NCBI GenBank assembly: GCA_023150555.1
Contig: JAKLKQ010000001.1
Span: forward strand, 62,001-126,000
Direction: 5' to 3'
From: Planctomycetota bacterium
GTDB lineage: Bacteria; Planctomycetota; SZUA-567; H5-PLA8
DNA length: 64,000 bases
The position numbers and the translations under genes were made by a program. Below the pieces are notes generated by a model. It made no database searches. It was not told where the DNA came from and saw only the letters and a list, made by a program, of their open reading frames with translations. Below are positions 36,348 to 45,729 of this stretch, in pieces. The stretch's first letter is position 1, and each line of letters starts with the position of its first letter.

Positions 36348-38948
36348 TTACTTCGCCTTGGCGCAAATCCAGCCGCGCTTGTCGGTTCCGAAGTACACGC
36401 GCGAGGCCGCCAGCACCGGCGGCGAAGTGAACTTGCCCAGCCACGAGGTCTTGGTCCACAGCTGCGCCTCGGGCTCGCCCGCGCCCAGGCGGTTGAGCCC
36501 CGTGGCCGTCGCGAACAGCACCGCGCCGCGCGAGACCAGCGGTGGCACGCCCGGCAGCGCTTCGGGCACCTTCGCCAGCACCGCGCCGTTTTCGGCGTCC
36601 ACCGAGACCAGTTCGCCGGCCGCGCTCACGTAAAGGATGCGGTTCCTGTCGAGCGCCAGCGCGTTGCCAGTGACGCCGCCGCCCGCCGCCAACCACCGTT
36701 CGGCTCCGTTCACGATCTCGCGCGCGCTGACGCCCTTGTCCGTGCCCAGCAGCAGGACGCCTTTGCGCAGCAGCGGGCCGCTCTGCGGCGCGGCGTCCAG
36801 CTTTACGCGCCAGAGCACCTTGCCGGTGGGGCGGTCGAGCGCCGCGAGCGCGGGCGGTTCGGAAACCGAAACGAAGATCATGGTCTCGACGGCGGCGGGA
36901 GCATGCTTCACGGCGCCGAGTTCCCGCGTCCAGAGGACCTGGCCATCGCTGTCGAAGGCGCTGAGCGTCTTCGCGCCATCGGCCGCCAGGATGCGGTCGT
37001 CGAGCAGCGCCAACATGCCGGGCGCGTCGCCGGCGATCTCGCGCGTCCAGCGCGCGACGCCGGTCTTTGCGTCCAGACAGCGCAGCGCGCGCTTGGCATC
37101 GTCGGGCTGGCCGTCGATGGCGTAGATGGTATCGCCCACCGCGGCGGGCGACTGCGTCACGCCGTTGGGCATCTCGGCGAACCACGTCTCCTTCTCGGGC
37201 GCGGCGTCGGCGCCGTCGGGGAGGCAGAGCACGCCCTTGCGCGCCCCGGAGACGGGCACGTAGAGCTGGCCTTTCAAGTGCGCGGGCGGCGCGGCAAAGA
37301 TCTGCGCCGGTTCCCCCTCGGCGGGGCTTTCGGCCGGAAAGCGCCAGCCGAACTTGCCGCGTTCGGGCAGCGGCTGCCCGTCGACGCACCCGCCTGCGCC
37401 CGGGCCGCCGAAGTAGCCGGCCCAGCACGGCCCGCCGGCCTTCTTCGTTTCTGCCTCGGCGTGCTGACCGATGCACAGCAAACCGTCGTCCTGCGAGCCG
37501 ACGTAGACGCGCCCGCGCGCAACGGCGGGCGAACTGAGGAACGGGCCGGTGAATCCGAGCGTGGCTTCGAACGCGGGTTCCAGGTCGCCGGCGGTGAGGC
37601 CGTAGCACTTGCCGGTCTCGGTGACGACGTAGACGTGGGTGTCGGTGAGCGCCGGCGAGGTGACGATCGCGGCGTGGGCGTTCCAGCGCGCGAGTTCCTT
37701 GCCGTCGAAGCCGATGCAGTAGACAAAACCGTCTCGCGAGCCGAAGTAAATGCGGTCGGCAGCGGCGGCGACCGCGCCCAGCACCGTGCGCTTGGCTTTG
37801 AAGTCCCACTCCTTCTTGCCGGTGGCCAGGTCGACGCACCAGATCTCGCCGATGGGCCCAAGCGTCTTCTGCGCTTCGGCCATTTCCTTGATGCTCTTGC
37901 CGGCCTTGCGCATTTTCTCAAGTTCCTTCGCCATCACGGTCTCGGCATCTTCGATGAAGTTGCCGTTGCCCATGCCGAAGAAGATCTTGCCGCCGGCGAC
38001 GGTAGAAGGCCCGAAGACCGGGTACGGAGCGGGCAGGCGCCAGACTTCCTTGCCGGACTCGGCGTCGAGGCAGACCAGCGCCTTGCCGCCCATGCCCAGG
38101 CCGACGATGACCTTGCCGTCAACGACCACGGGGCTGGTCTCGCAATCGAGGAACTGCTCGCCGCCGACGTGCCACAGCACCTTGGCCTCGCCGTCGGCGC
38201 CGGGCTCCAGCGCGAAGCAGTAGTAGCCGTCGTCGCCGGCGCCGACGAAGACGCGGTCCTTCCAGATGCAGGGCGTGGACTCGACGTGGCTCTTGGTCGC
38301 GTAGCTCCACAGCACCTTGCCCTTGTTCTCGATGTCGAGGCAGAAGACGCGCGCATCCTTGATTACGTGCAGGCCTTCGCCAACGACCAGGCGGTTGCCG
38401 GCGATGGCGGGCGAGGAGAACGTCGAACGGTAGCCCTTGGGCACGCACTTCCAGACCACGCCGCCGGTGTCGGCGTCGAAGCACAGGATCGCACCGCTAT
38501 CGCTGAAGCTCGTCAGCGCCGTCGACGTCGCGTAGACGCGGTTGCCGACGACGCTCGGCGAAGAATAGAAGGTCTTGAACTCCTCCGTGTAGCTCCAGTT
38601 CACGCCGCCGCCGTTGGGACCGACCGCGCCCAGAGCCGCGCCGCGCCGGTCCAACCCGCCGCGGAACATCGGCCAGTCGGCGGCGCCCTTCTCTTCGGCC
38701 TGAACTTCCGGCCCGCCGCCGGGCATCAGCATCGGAAGGCCGTAGACCAGGCCGAAGACGACCGCGACGACGCAGGCCACCGGCAGCTTCTGGCGCCAGA
38801 GCAGCTGCGCGAGCTTCTTCATCGTCGCTGGTTTGAGCAGCGCGAGGATCAGGCCGCCCAGCGCCGCCAGGATCGCCGGCAGCAGGGCGATGAAGGCGGA
38901 CATCGGCCCGGCCAGCACGGGCACGACGTTTGGCGTGAGGAATTCCAT
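36348..38948 (-). CDS. Membrane-anchored PQQ-like beta-propeller protein
   Basis: 866 residues. Two N-terminal hydrophobic segments (about 15-37 and 53-72) anchor an outside domain of repeated PQQ/PQQ-like blades, recognised by W-x-(F/Y) and 'C-x-D-A-x-T-G-x-x-x-W' units: ILCFDADTGGVVWKC, LVCLDAESGKEVWRL, IWCVDLATGKKEWDF, LRCLDAKTGVARWTR, LAALDRPTGKVLWRV. About a dozen such blades suggest two propellers. A helical insert (FIEDAETVMAKELEKMRKA and on) interrupts blade order near 315-345. There is no sign of a bound PQQ dehydrogenase active site, so a scaffold or BamB-like role is more likely. ATG 38948 was picked over an upstream extension because TM1 starts here. Confidence 0.82.
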   Translation of the reverse strand: MEFLTPNVVPVLAGPMSAFIALLPAILAALGGLILALLKPATMKKLAQLLWRQKLPVACVVAVVFGLVYGLPMLMPGGGPEVQAEEKGAADWPMFRGGLDRRGAALGAVGPNGGGVNWSYTEEFKTFYSSPSVVGNRVYATSTALTSFSDSGAILCFDADTGGVVWKCVPKGYRSTFSSPAIAGNRLVVGEGLHVIKDARVFCLDIENKGKVLWSYATKSHVESTPCIWKDRVFVGAGDDGYYCFALEPGADGEAKVLWHVGGEQFLDCETSPVVVDGKVIVGLGMGGKALVCLDAESGKEVWRLPAPYPVFGPSTVAGGKIFFGMGNGNFIEDAETVMAKELEKMRKAGKSIKEMAEAQKTLGPIGEIWCVDLATGKKEWDFKAKRTVLGAVAAAADRIYFGSRDGFVYCIGFDGKELARWNAHAAIVTSPALTDTHVYVVTETGKCYGLTAGDLEPAFEATLGFTGPFLSSPAVARGRVYVGSQDDGLLCIGQHAEAETKKAGGPCWAGYFGGPGAGGCVDGQPLPERGKFGWRFPAESPAEGEPAQIFAAPPAHLKGQLYVPVSGARKGVLCLPDGADAAPEKETWFAEMPNGVTQSPAAVGDTIYAIDGQPDDAKRALRCLDAKTGVARWTREIAGDAPGMLALLDDRILAADGAKTLSAFDSDGQVLWTRELGAVKHAPAAVETMIFVSVSEPPALAALDRPTGKVLWRVKLDAAPQSGPLLRKGVLLLGTDKGVSAREIVNGAERWLAAGGGVTGNALALDRNRILYVSAAGELVSVDAENGAVLAKVPEALPGVPPLVSRGAVLFATATGLNRLGAGEPEAQLWTKTSWLGKFTSPPVLAASRVYFGTDKRGWICAKAK

Positions 38949-39066
38949 ATCGGCCTCGCTGCGCACGCGGACGAACCAGACGCCGCGGCAGGGGCTATTT
39001 AAGCCCTCCGCCGCGCCGGTTGCAAATCCGCTTCGACCCACCGGTACCATGCCGGCGGGGCCGCGT

Positions 39067-40926
39067 TTACTTGATCTCGAATCGAAGCACGCCGTCTTCG
39101 ACGATGACTTCCTCGCTCGCCGGCTTACCGCCCGGGAGCTGCCACTTCAGCGTCATCGGTCCGGCCTCCGTCGCGCCCACGAACGCGCCGGCCTCGCCGG
39201 GCGCCACGCGCCACGCGCCCAGGCAGCGCTTCTCGCGCCAGGCGACGACGTTCACCGGCCCGGCGGCAGCGCCGGCCTTCACGCGCAGCGCCACGCCCAG
39301 CCCCGCGTCGCCCTTGGCCTTCTGGCAGAGCGAGACCAGCGCGCCGCCGTTGCGCACCACGGCCACGTCCAGGCGGCCGTCGCCGTCGATGTCCAGCAGC
39401 GCGCCGGCGCGCTGGCCCTGCTGGTCCTCGGGCTCGGTGCGCCATTGCGCGATGTCCAGCAGGTGCGCGTGTCCGAAGGCGCGGAAGCCGCGGTTGAAGA
39501 AGAAGTGCGGCACGTGCTGCGCGTAGAAGAGCACCGCATCCTGGCGGCCGTCGTTGTTGAAGTCGGCGGTGAGGCCGGAGATACGGCCCAAAGCGTCGAC
39601 GTAGCGCATCTCGCCACAATAGACGATCTCGGGCGTGAACTTCCCCTCGCCGTGGTTCTGCCACAGCTCGCTTCCGGCGCGGTTGGGGGTGCAGACTTCC
39701 AGCAGGCCGTCCATGTCAAAGTCGCCGACGAAGGCGTGCCGTCCGCCCTCGCCCAGCGCCACCGCGCAGGCCGCCGGTGCGGCGAAGGCGCCCCCGCCCT
39801 GCCCCTTATAAAGGAGGCTGCCCTTCTCAAAGGTCTGCAGCAGGTCGGCGTGGTGGTCGCCGTCGAGGTCCGCCGAGAGGCAGTCGCCGGCCTTTCCGAA
39901 GTTCGGCTGGTCACCACCGGCCGGCAGCGGCTTGGCTTCGTACGCGTCACCGTCCTTAGGCAGCAGCAGCACGGTCGCGGTTGCGGCAGCGGCAGCAAGG
40001 GCCGGCTTGCCGGCCTGGGCGCTGGGCACGGCGCAGAGGTTAAGCACTCCTTCGAGGACGGCGCCTTCCAGTTTCGCGGACGCGGCGGCGAAGGTGCCGT
40101 CGAGGTTCTGGCGGTGCAGCGTCAGGGCCTTGCCGTCCCAGCTGGCCAGGTCGGCGTCACCGTCTCCGTCGAGGTCCGTCCAGCAGAAGGCCTGCGAGTG
40201 CGCGGCGAGTTTGCTCGCGGCGGTGGCGTCGTCGAGCTTCTTGCCTTTGGTGTCGCACGAAAAGAGGCGGTCGCCCTTTTCGGCGGCGACGTGCAGCAGG
40301 ATTTTTCCGCCGACCTCGACGGGGCAGGCGCCGGTCACGTCGCCTTCGAATTTGCCGGCCTCGGCGTGCTGCTCCCAGCTGCTCTCGACGACCGACGGGA
40401 ACTGCGGGTCCTCGTCGCCGAGCGCGTACTTCACGCCGCGCAGGAGCATGTCGGGGCCGCCGTCCCAGGTGTATTTCATGTGGCCGTCGATCTTCTTCAC
40501 ATCCCAGGCGCCGTCTTCCATCTTCGCCGCGGGGACCCATTCGCCCTGGACGTTGAAAAGCGCCTTCTCCTCCGCTTCTTTCACCTCGCCTTTGGGTGTC
40601 ACCACCTTGTACTTGCCGGCAAACATCAGGATGGGCTTGCCCTTGGACTTCAGAAAGAGCGGCTCCATGACCGGGACATCTTCTTCCTCTGTCCAGCTGC
40701 CGGTGTCGATGACGACGGCCTTGGCGTCGGTCTTACCCTTCAGCACGGCCTTGATCGCGAGGGTGCCCTTGAGGTTCTCGAACTTCGCGGGCGCCTCGAG
40801 TTCCAGGATCAGGTCCGACTGCTTGACCAAGTGCAGCGGCGTGAAGTTGGGGTTGATCAGCGCGCGGCCGGCGGAAGTGCAGGCGATAACGAGCGCGGCG
40901 GCCAGGAGCCACTTCAGAATCTTCAT
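39067..40926 (-). CDS. Secreted FG-GAP/VCBS-repeat protein
   Basis: 619 residues with signal peptide (MKILKWLLAAALVIACTSAG). The N-terminal 200 residues form an unassigned domain (LILELEAPAKFENLKGTLAI). From about 245 come calcium-binding FG-GAP/VCBS repeats: DLDGDGDADLASWDG, DLDGDHHADLLQ, DFDMDGLLEV, DFNNDGRQDAVLF, DIDGDGRLDVAVVRNGG, which build an integrin-like propeller. The last 80 residues resemble the ASPIC/UnbV-type C-terminus. Position 21 nt after the RIFT-barrel gene suggests co-expression with secreted carbohydrate-active proteins. Confidence 0.8.
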   Translation of the reverse strand: MKILKWLLAAALVIACTSAGRALINPNFTPLHLVKQSDLILELEAPAKFENLKGTLAIKAVLKGKTDAKAVVIDTGSWTEEEDVPVMEPLFLKSKGKPILMFAGKYKVVTPKGEVKEAEEKALFNVQGEWVPAAKMEDGAWDVKKIDGHMKYTWDGGPDMLLRGVKYALGDEDPQFPSVVESSWEQHAEAGKFEGDVTGACPVEVGGKILLHVAAEKGDRLFSCDTKGKKLDDATAASKLAAHSQAFCWTDLDGDGDADLASWDGKALTLHRQNLDGTFAAASAKLEGAVLEGVLNLCAVPSAQAGKPALAAAAATATVLLLPKDGDAYEAKPLPAGGDQPNFGKAGDCLSADLDGDHHADLLQTFEKGSLLYKGQGGGAFAAPAACAVALGEGGRHAFVGDFDMDGLLEVCTPNRAGSELWQNHGEGKFTPEIVYCGEMRYVDALGRISGLTADFNNDGRQDAVLFYAQHVPHFFFNRGFRAFGHAHLLDIAQWRTEPEDQQGQRAGALLDIDGDGRLDVAVVRNGGALVSLCQKAKGDAGLGVALRVKAGAAAGPVNVVAWREKRCLGAWRVAPGEAGAFVGATEAGPMTLKWQLPGGKPASEEVIVEDGVLRFEIK

Positions 40927-40947
40927 GTCGAATCTCTCCGGACGGCG

Positions 40948-43413
40948 TTACGGGTTGGGCGCGGCTTCCTTGGGCTTCTTCCACAGGCCCCACTGGAAGA
41001 TGTTGGCCCCGCGCAGCAGCAGCGGCACGGTGAAGGCCCACTGCGAGTTGTTGGCCTGGTAGACCGGCGGGCTGGCAGAGCGCGGGAAGCCCTGCATGAA
41101 GAACTTCGCCGCGTTGTCGTAGTACTGCTGCTGCCCGGTGACGCTGCCGACGTAGGCGTTCAGGCCCGCGAGGTAGACCGGCGCGTCGTAGAAGTTCTCG
41201 GGCCACTCATTGTCGCAGCCGCCCTGCAGGAGTTCCAGCAGGCTCTCGTTCTTGGTCAGGTGGTGCAACTCGCAGAGGATGTGGATGACGTAGCAGTACT
41301 TTTTGTCGTCCTCGATGTAGTCCTGGCTGGCGATCTGGTTCTCGCCGTGCAGGAAGGGCCCGAAGTGCTTGGCCTTGGCCGTCACGCACTTGGTGTACAT
41401 CGCGACGGCCTTGTCGAGCCAGGCCTTGTCGGCGGTGAGGTCGTAGAGCGCGATGTAGTTGAAGATGGTCGTGCAGACGGCGTACATGTTGCCGGGAATC
41501 TGCTTGGTGCCGTAGTCGTCGCTGGCGAAAATCGCATTCCAGGCCGGCTCGATGCGCGGCGCGCAGCGGTCGATGGCCTCTCGGGTCTTGGCATCGCCGG
41601 TGAGCATGTGGAACAGCACCAGGCCCGGCAGCCACGTGGTCAGCACGTTCGGCTGCCCGCGCGAAAAGCGCTCGCAGTGGAAGTGCGCATACCCGCCGGC
41701 AGGGCGCTGGAAGCCGCGGTACTGCTCCAGTTCGCGGTCCGACCACTGGTTGTCGATGTCGATGCGGTGGCGCATCATCTCCTCGCCCAGGCGCAGGAAG
41801 TTGACGTCGGTGAAGCGCAGCGCGCTGGAGAGCGTGACCCAGGGCCAATCGTGCTGAAGGCTGCTGTAGCCGCGGCCCGGCACGCCCAGATCGCCGAACT
41901 CGAGCCAGCCCAGGCTGTAGCCGTAGTCGAAGTAGTTGCCGCGTTCGACGCGCCCTTTGCGCGCGACCCAGATGCTGCTGTCGCCTGCGGGGTCGGCGAC
42001 GTTCTTCGTCATCTGGATCAGGCCGTCGATGCGCTTGTCGCAGCGCTTGTTGCCGGTGCGGACATCCGGCGGCGCAAAGAGCCCCGGCGCGGCCTCGGTC
42101 TCGCCGTAGTAGGCCGGCGTGGCGAAGGCGAAGAGCGGCTTGTTCAGCTCGGCCGAGCTGGCCTTCGCGTCGGCGCCTGAGAAGTCCAAGATGATCTCGT
42201 GGCCCTTGTGGATCGCGCCGGGCATGTTGTAACCGTCCTTCACCCGCAGCGGATCGATGTCGGCGGTGGCGTATCCCGGCGCCGAGTGGTCGAAGAAATT
42301 GCGCGGCCACAGCCCTTCCTGCGGCCAGAGCCATACCTTCAGCGAGTTGCCGTCGAGTTCGATGGCCTTCTCGTAGTTCTGCCAGAAGTCGCGCACGGCG
42401 GCGGTGCACTTGCCGTTGGGGCCCTTGAGCGCCACGACGCCGTCGGTGCGCTTGTCCTTCTTCAGCTCCTGGTCGCCGCTCTTGATGGTGTACTCGAACT
42501 GGTCCCAGCTGTAGGCGGGCTCGGTGTACTTCGTGGCGTTCAGGCAGGTCTGGTAGACGCGGAACTTGCCGATACCCTTCACGCCTTCGCACTCGGCGCT
42601 GACGCCGTCGCCCAGGGCCAGACCCAGGTCGATGGCCATGCCGTCGAAGGTGAAGAATTCGCGTGCGACCTTTTCCTTGTTGGCTTCCCAGGTCCAGCCG
42701 TGAGCGCCCTCGTTGCGCAGCCAGGCGTGGATCTTAAGGTGCTTGCGGCCGGCGTAGGCCGAAACGCGCACGGTGTACTGCATCTGGTCGTTCGGGATGC
42801 CGGAAAACTTGCCTTTAAGCAGGATCGTGGCGCGCACCGGTCCGGCCTGCTCGACTTTCACTTCGTCGGGTGCGGCGGCGACGGCTTCGGACTTGTCTGC
42901 CTTGTACAGCACCAGACCTTTGCCACCGGGGCCAGCCAGCTCCTTACCGTCGACCTTGATGGACTTGAAGAGGTTGAAGGCCTTCTTGTCGACGGTGAAT
43001 TCAAGCGGCCCGGTCGAAACCGTCAGCGCGTCGGCGCCGTCGGTGACCTTCACCGGCGCGGCGGGCGCGGCGTTGCCGCCGGCGTCGGAGACGGTCAGTT
43101 CCGCGCTGCCGCCGGCGGGCGCGTCGACCTGGGTGTCGACCAGGACCCAGCGCAGGGAGCCGTCGTCCCACTTGGCCAGTTCCTGGAACTGCGCGGGCAC
43201 CGCGGCGCCACCGGCCTTGACGACGAGCTTGGTCAGGTCGGTGACGGCGCCCTTGGCGAAGGGCACGCCGCTGGTGACGACTCCACCCTTGCGTTCGACG
43301 GCCGCGTCGTTGGGCACCGTGAGTTTGACCTCGACGGCGAGCGCCGACGCGCACCACAGCGCCAGCACGGCTCCCACCATTCCCCACGCCCGGGCGTTGC
43401 ATCGCATGCGCAT
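40948..43413 (-). CDS. Secreted RIFT-barrel / exo-rhamnogalacturonan-lyase-like (PcRGLX/YetA-type) protein
   Basis: 821 residues with signal peptide (GMVGAVLALWCASALA). The N-terminal domain has the RIFT-barrel pattern SGVPFAKGAVTDLTKLVVKA, then VPAQFQELAKWDDGSLRWVL. A middle beta-sandwich (about 190-410) and an alpha/alpha-barrel-like part (from about 470: GYSLGWLEFGDLG, GYAHFHCERFSRGQPN, YDLTADKAWLDKAV) follow, the three-domain layout of PcRGLX/YetA-like proteins. Known relatives act on rhamnogalacturonan-type pectin or are uncharacterised. GGGAGG lies about 10 nt before the ATG. The gene is 46 nt from the GH123-like gene and reads in the same direction. Confidence 0.7.
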   Translation of the reverse strand: MRMRCNARAWGMVGAVLALWCASALAVEVKLTVPNDAAVERKGGVVTSGVPFAKGAVTDLTKLVVKAGGAAVPAQFQELAKWDDGSLRWVLVDTQVDAPAGGSAELTVSDAGGNAAPAAPVKVTDGADALTVSTGPLEFTVDKKAFNLFKSIKVDGKELAGPGGKGLVLYKADKSEAVAAAPDEVKVEQAGPVRATILLKGKFSGIPNDQMQYTVRVSAYAGRKHLKIHAWLRNEGAHGWTWEANKEKVAREFFTFDGMAIDLGLALGDGVSAECEGVKGIGKFRVYQTCLNATKYTEPAYSWDQFEYTIKSGDQELKKDKRTDGVVALKGPNGKCTAAVRDFWQNYEKAIELDGNSLKVWLWPQEGLWPRNFFDHSAPGYATADIDPLRVKDGYNMPGAIHKGHEIILDFSGADAKASSAELNKPLFAFATPAYYGETEAAPGLFAPPDVRTGNKRCDKRIDGLIQMTKNVADPAGDSSIWVARKGRVERGNYFDYGYSLGWLEFGDLGVPGRGYSSLQHDWPWVTLSSALRFTDVNFLRLGEEMMRHRIDIDNQWSDRELEQYRGFQRPAGGYAHFHCERFSRGQPNVLTTWLPGLVLFHMLTGDAKTREAIDRCAPRIEPAWNAIFASDDYGTKQIPGNMYAVCTTIFNYIALYDLTADKAWLDKAVAMYTKCVTAKAKHFGPFLHGENQIASQDYIEDDKKYCYVIHILCELHHLTKNESLLELLQGGCDNEWPENFYDAPVYLAGLNAYVGSVTGQQQYYDNAAKFFMQGFPRSASPPVYQANNSQWAFTVPLLLRGANIFQWGLWKKPKEAAPNP

Positions 43414-43459
43414 GTCCCTACGCCTCCCGTTTTCCGTTCATTTCGAAAAGGAAACCGAC

Positions 43460-45367
43460 TTACTTGCCCATCAGCTTGAAGACTTCGGCGGCCAACCCGT
43501 AGAGGCTCTCGTTCATCAGCGGAAGTTCGGTCAGCCCGCGGCCCTTCTTGGCCGGACCCTGGGTCTGGTCTTTATTGGCGCCGCCCCACTGGATGGCGGT
43601 GCGGATGCGCTCGTCGAGCATCGCGCGGCATTTCTTGGCCAGTTCGTCGTTGAGCTTGCCCTTGTTCTCGGGCAGGACCAGGGCCTTCTCGATGTAGACG
43701 CGCAGCTCCATGTCGCGAACGCCTTCGCGGAAGGCCTCGCTCCGGATGGTGGGCACGGGACCGGCCTTGCCTCGGCCGTAGATCGAGGAGATGCAGTAGT
43801 TGAGGTTCAGCTGCCCCCAATAGGACTCGGGGTAGCGGCCGGCCAGCGTGCCGACGGGGTTGCCGCGGCGGTCGCGGACCACCTTCCAGAAGTTCCCGCC
43901 GATGCGGCCCAGCCCGCAGGCCGTGCGGGTGGTGCCCTTGTGCTGCATCTCGAACTCGGAGAAGGCGCCCATCCACATCTCGAGTTTGAAACGGTGCTCA
44001 GGGATGTCGGAGGTCATGGAGAACTCGCGCGGGTAGTACGCCAGCCACATCTTGTTCTGCCAGCCGTAGCCGTGGCCCTTGTCGGGATCGACGATGTTCA
44101 GGTGGATGCCCCACAGCGCGATGCCCATGCCGATCTCGTAGCCCTGCCACTTGTCGGCGTAGTGGTGGCTGTGCACGGCCCACTTGGCCTTCTCCTTGGG
44201 AATGGCGTTGCAGATGTCGTCCATCGCGGTCTGGGTGGCGCGCGAGTCGCCCAGGAGTCCGAACAGCAGCGAGTCCTCGTAGCCGTGCTTCTTCAGCACG
44301 GGCATCAAGCCGTCGGTGAAGCGCTTCCAGAAGGCCTTGCACTCGGGCGTGCCCCAGGCCGGGCCGGTCTCCTTGGTCAGTTCGCCGGTCGCGGGATCCA
44401 GGACCGTGATGGCCAGCGGGCGGTCGTGGGTGCGCTGGGCGGTGCCGGTGCCGCTGGCGTGGCCCATGGTGTCCATGGCTTCCCAGCAGATGAAGATCAC
44501 GCCGGGGAGTTTGGGCATGTGCTTCTTGGCCAAGGCGAGGTACTTGTCGACGAGGTCGAAGTTCGGCTGCAGCAGGCCGTTGTCGTCTTCCACCCAGCGT
44601 ACCATGGCGTCCTCGTTGCCGAAGTGCGTGCGGCGGATGGCGGAGATGTACAGCGTCTTGTCGCCGGACTCGGCCAGCAGCGCGAAGAGCTGGTCCAGCA
44701 GCTTCCAGTGCTCGTCGCCCCACATCTCGACTTCGTAGGCGATCGCCAGGGACTCGGGAGACTCGACGATGTCCATGCGTCCGGTGTACTCGCCGGGGTC
44801 GACCAGCGAGTAGTCGAAGACCTTGACGACCAACTCCACGTTCTGGGCGTCGACCTCGTCGGCCTTCAGCGTCACCTTGCCTTTGTACTCACCGGGCTTG
44901 GCGTCCTTAGGCACGAGGACGTTGATCCACATCGGCAGGATGGCGAAGCCCTTCTTGAAGCACTTGATCTCCTCGGGGATCTCGGGCTCCAGGCTGTCGA
45001 AGGGGCCGGCCTGGCCGTTCTTGCGCGGCACGCCGTCGGCCACGCCCCAGCGCAGCTGGACGTTGGCGGCGGGGATCTTGCCGGCGGCGCCGCCGTCCAG
45101 GTCGGTGACGGTGGCCTTGAGGTTATCGATCGGCGCGCCGCAGGAGATCAGCACCTGCCCCGCGAATTTCCCGTTGCGCGCGGCGGTGATCGCGACCGGC
45201 TGCAGCGGCTCGTGCTTGGGTACATAGACGTCGGGGTCGATCAGGTCGAGCGTCGTGATGTTCTCGACGCACAGTCCGCCGCCGGCCTCGACGTGAACCT
45301 GCGCCCACGCGCCGGTTCCGTACAGGGCCAGCACGGCCAAAAGGACCTTCCAGCCACGCGTCGGCAT
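43460..45367 (-). CDS. Secreted glycoside hydrolase 123 / DUF4091-like protein
   Basis: 635 residues from ATG 45367, with GGAGGAAAG just upstream and a signal peptide (VLLAVLALYGTGAWA). An N-terminal Ig-like or accessory domain (about 30-200; GEYKGKVTLKADEVDAQNVE) precedes a TIM-barrel-like catalytic region with IFICWEAMD, LFGLLGDSRATQ, IVDPDKGHGYGWQNKMW and a C-terminal SEAFREGVRDMELRVYIEKA, the last being typical of the DUF4091/GH123 end (R-x-G-x-x-D-x-E/y). GH123 enzymes are beta-N-acetylgalactosaminidases; here I see family resemblance only. It heads the nine-gene minus block and has the promoter listed at 45420-45447. Confidence 0.6.
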   Translation of the reverse strand: MPTRGWKVLLAVLALYGTGAWAQVHVEAGGGLCVENITTLDLIDPDVYVPKHEPLQPVAITAARNGKFAGQVLISCGAPIDNLKATVTDLDGGAAGKIPAANVQLRWGVADGVPRKNGQAGPFDSLEPEIPEEIKCFKKGFAILPMWINVLVPKDAKPGEYKGKVTLKADEVDAQNVELVVKVFDYSLVDPGEYTGRMDIVESPESLAIAYEVEMWGDEHWKLLDQLFALLAESGDKTLYISAIRRTHFGNEDAMVRWVEDDNGLLQPNFDLVDKYLALAKKHMPKLPGVIFICWEAMDTMGHASGTGTAQRTHDRPLAITVLDPATGELTKETGPAWGTPECKAFWKRFTDGLMPVLKKHGYEDSLLFGLLGDSRATQTAMDDICNAIPKEKAKWAVHSHHYADKWQGYEIGMGIALWGIHLNIVDPDKGHGYGWQNKMWLAYYPREFSMTSDIPEHRFKLEMWMGAFSEFEMQHKGTTRTACGLGRIGGNFWKVVRDRRGNPVGTLAGRYPESYWGQLNLNYCISSIYGRGKAGPVPTIRSEAFREGVRDMELRVYIEKALVLPENKGKLNDELAKKCRAMLDERIRTAIQWGGANKDQTQGPAKKGRGLTELPLMNESLYGLAAEVFKLMGK

Positions 45368-45419
45368 GAACTTTCCTCCAAAGGCTTTACAGGACGTTTT
45401 CAGATCAGGCGATCGGCTC

Positions 45420-45447
45420 ATCCTAGCTTTACACCGCGATAGCGCAA
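45420..45447 (-). promoter_or_regulatory. Candidate promoter of the GH123-like operon
   Basis: On the minus strand TTGCGC (45447-45442) and TAGGAT (45425-45420) are 16 nt apart, about 52 nt before the ATG at 45367. Confidence 0.4.
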
Positions 45448-45729
45448 CGGAAGCCTTGATTTGGCTTTCCAGCGTCCAACGAACGGACGTTCACCGCATG
45501 GAACCGGTCGGGTACGCGGCCCGAACCTTGACATGCGCGCCAACCCAGGCCCGTGTAGGATGCTCAACGCCGAGCCCTGAGGATTTGACCGTTCGCGCGG
45601 GTGAATATTCACCGCGCGAAGCCGCCCAATCTGACAGGATGCCAGGGCCCGGACCCGCACTGCACGTTGTGTAGATACCGACCCGGAGACCACCGGCGCC
45701 GAGAGCGCCGGACAAGGGAGGACCCGACC
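45448..45729. other. Divergent intergenic region before the beta-helix gene
   Basis: A perfect TTGACA at 45528-45533 faces the beta-helix gene, but the nearest -10-like TGTAGG/TAGGAT (45554-45561) is 20-22 nt away, longer than ideal. AAGGGAGG at 45713-45720 is the ribosome site. No gene seen. Confidence 0.4.
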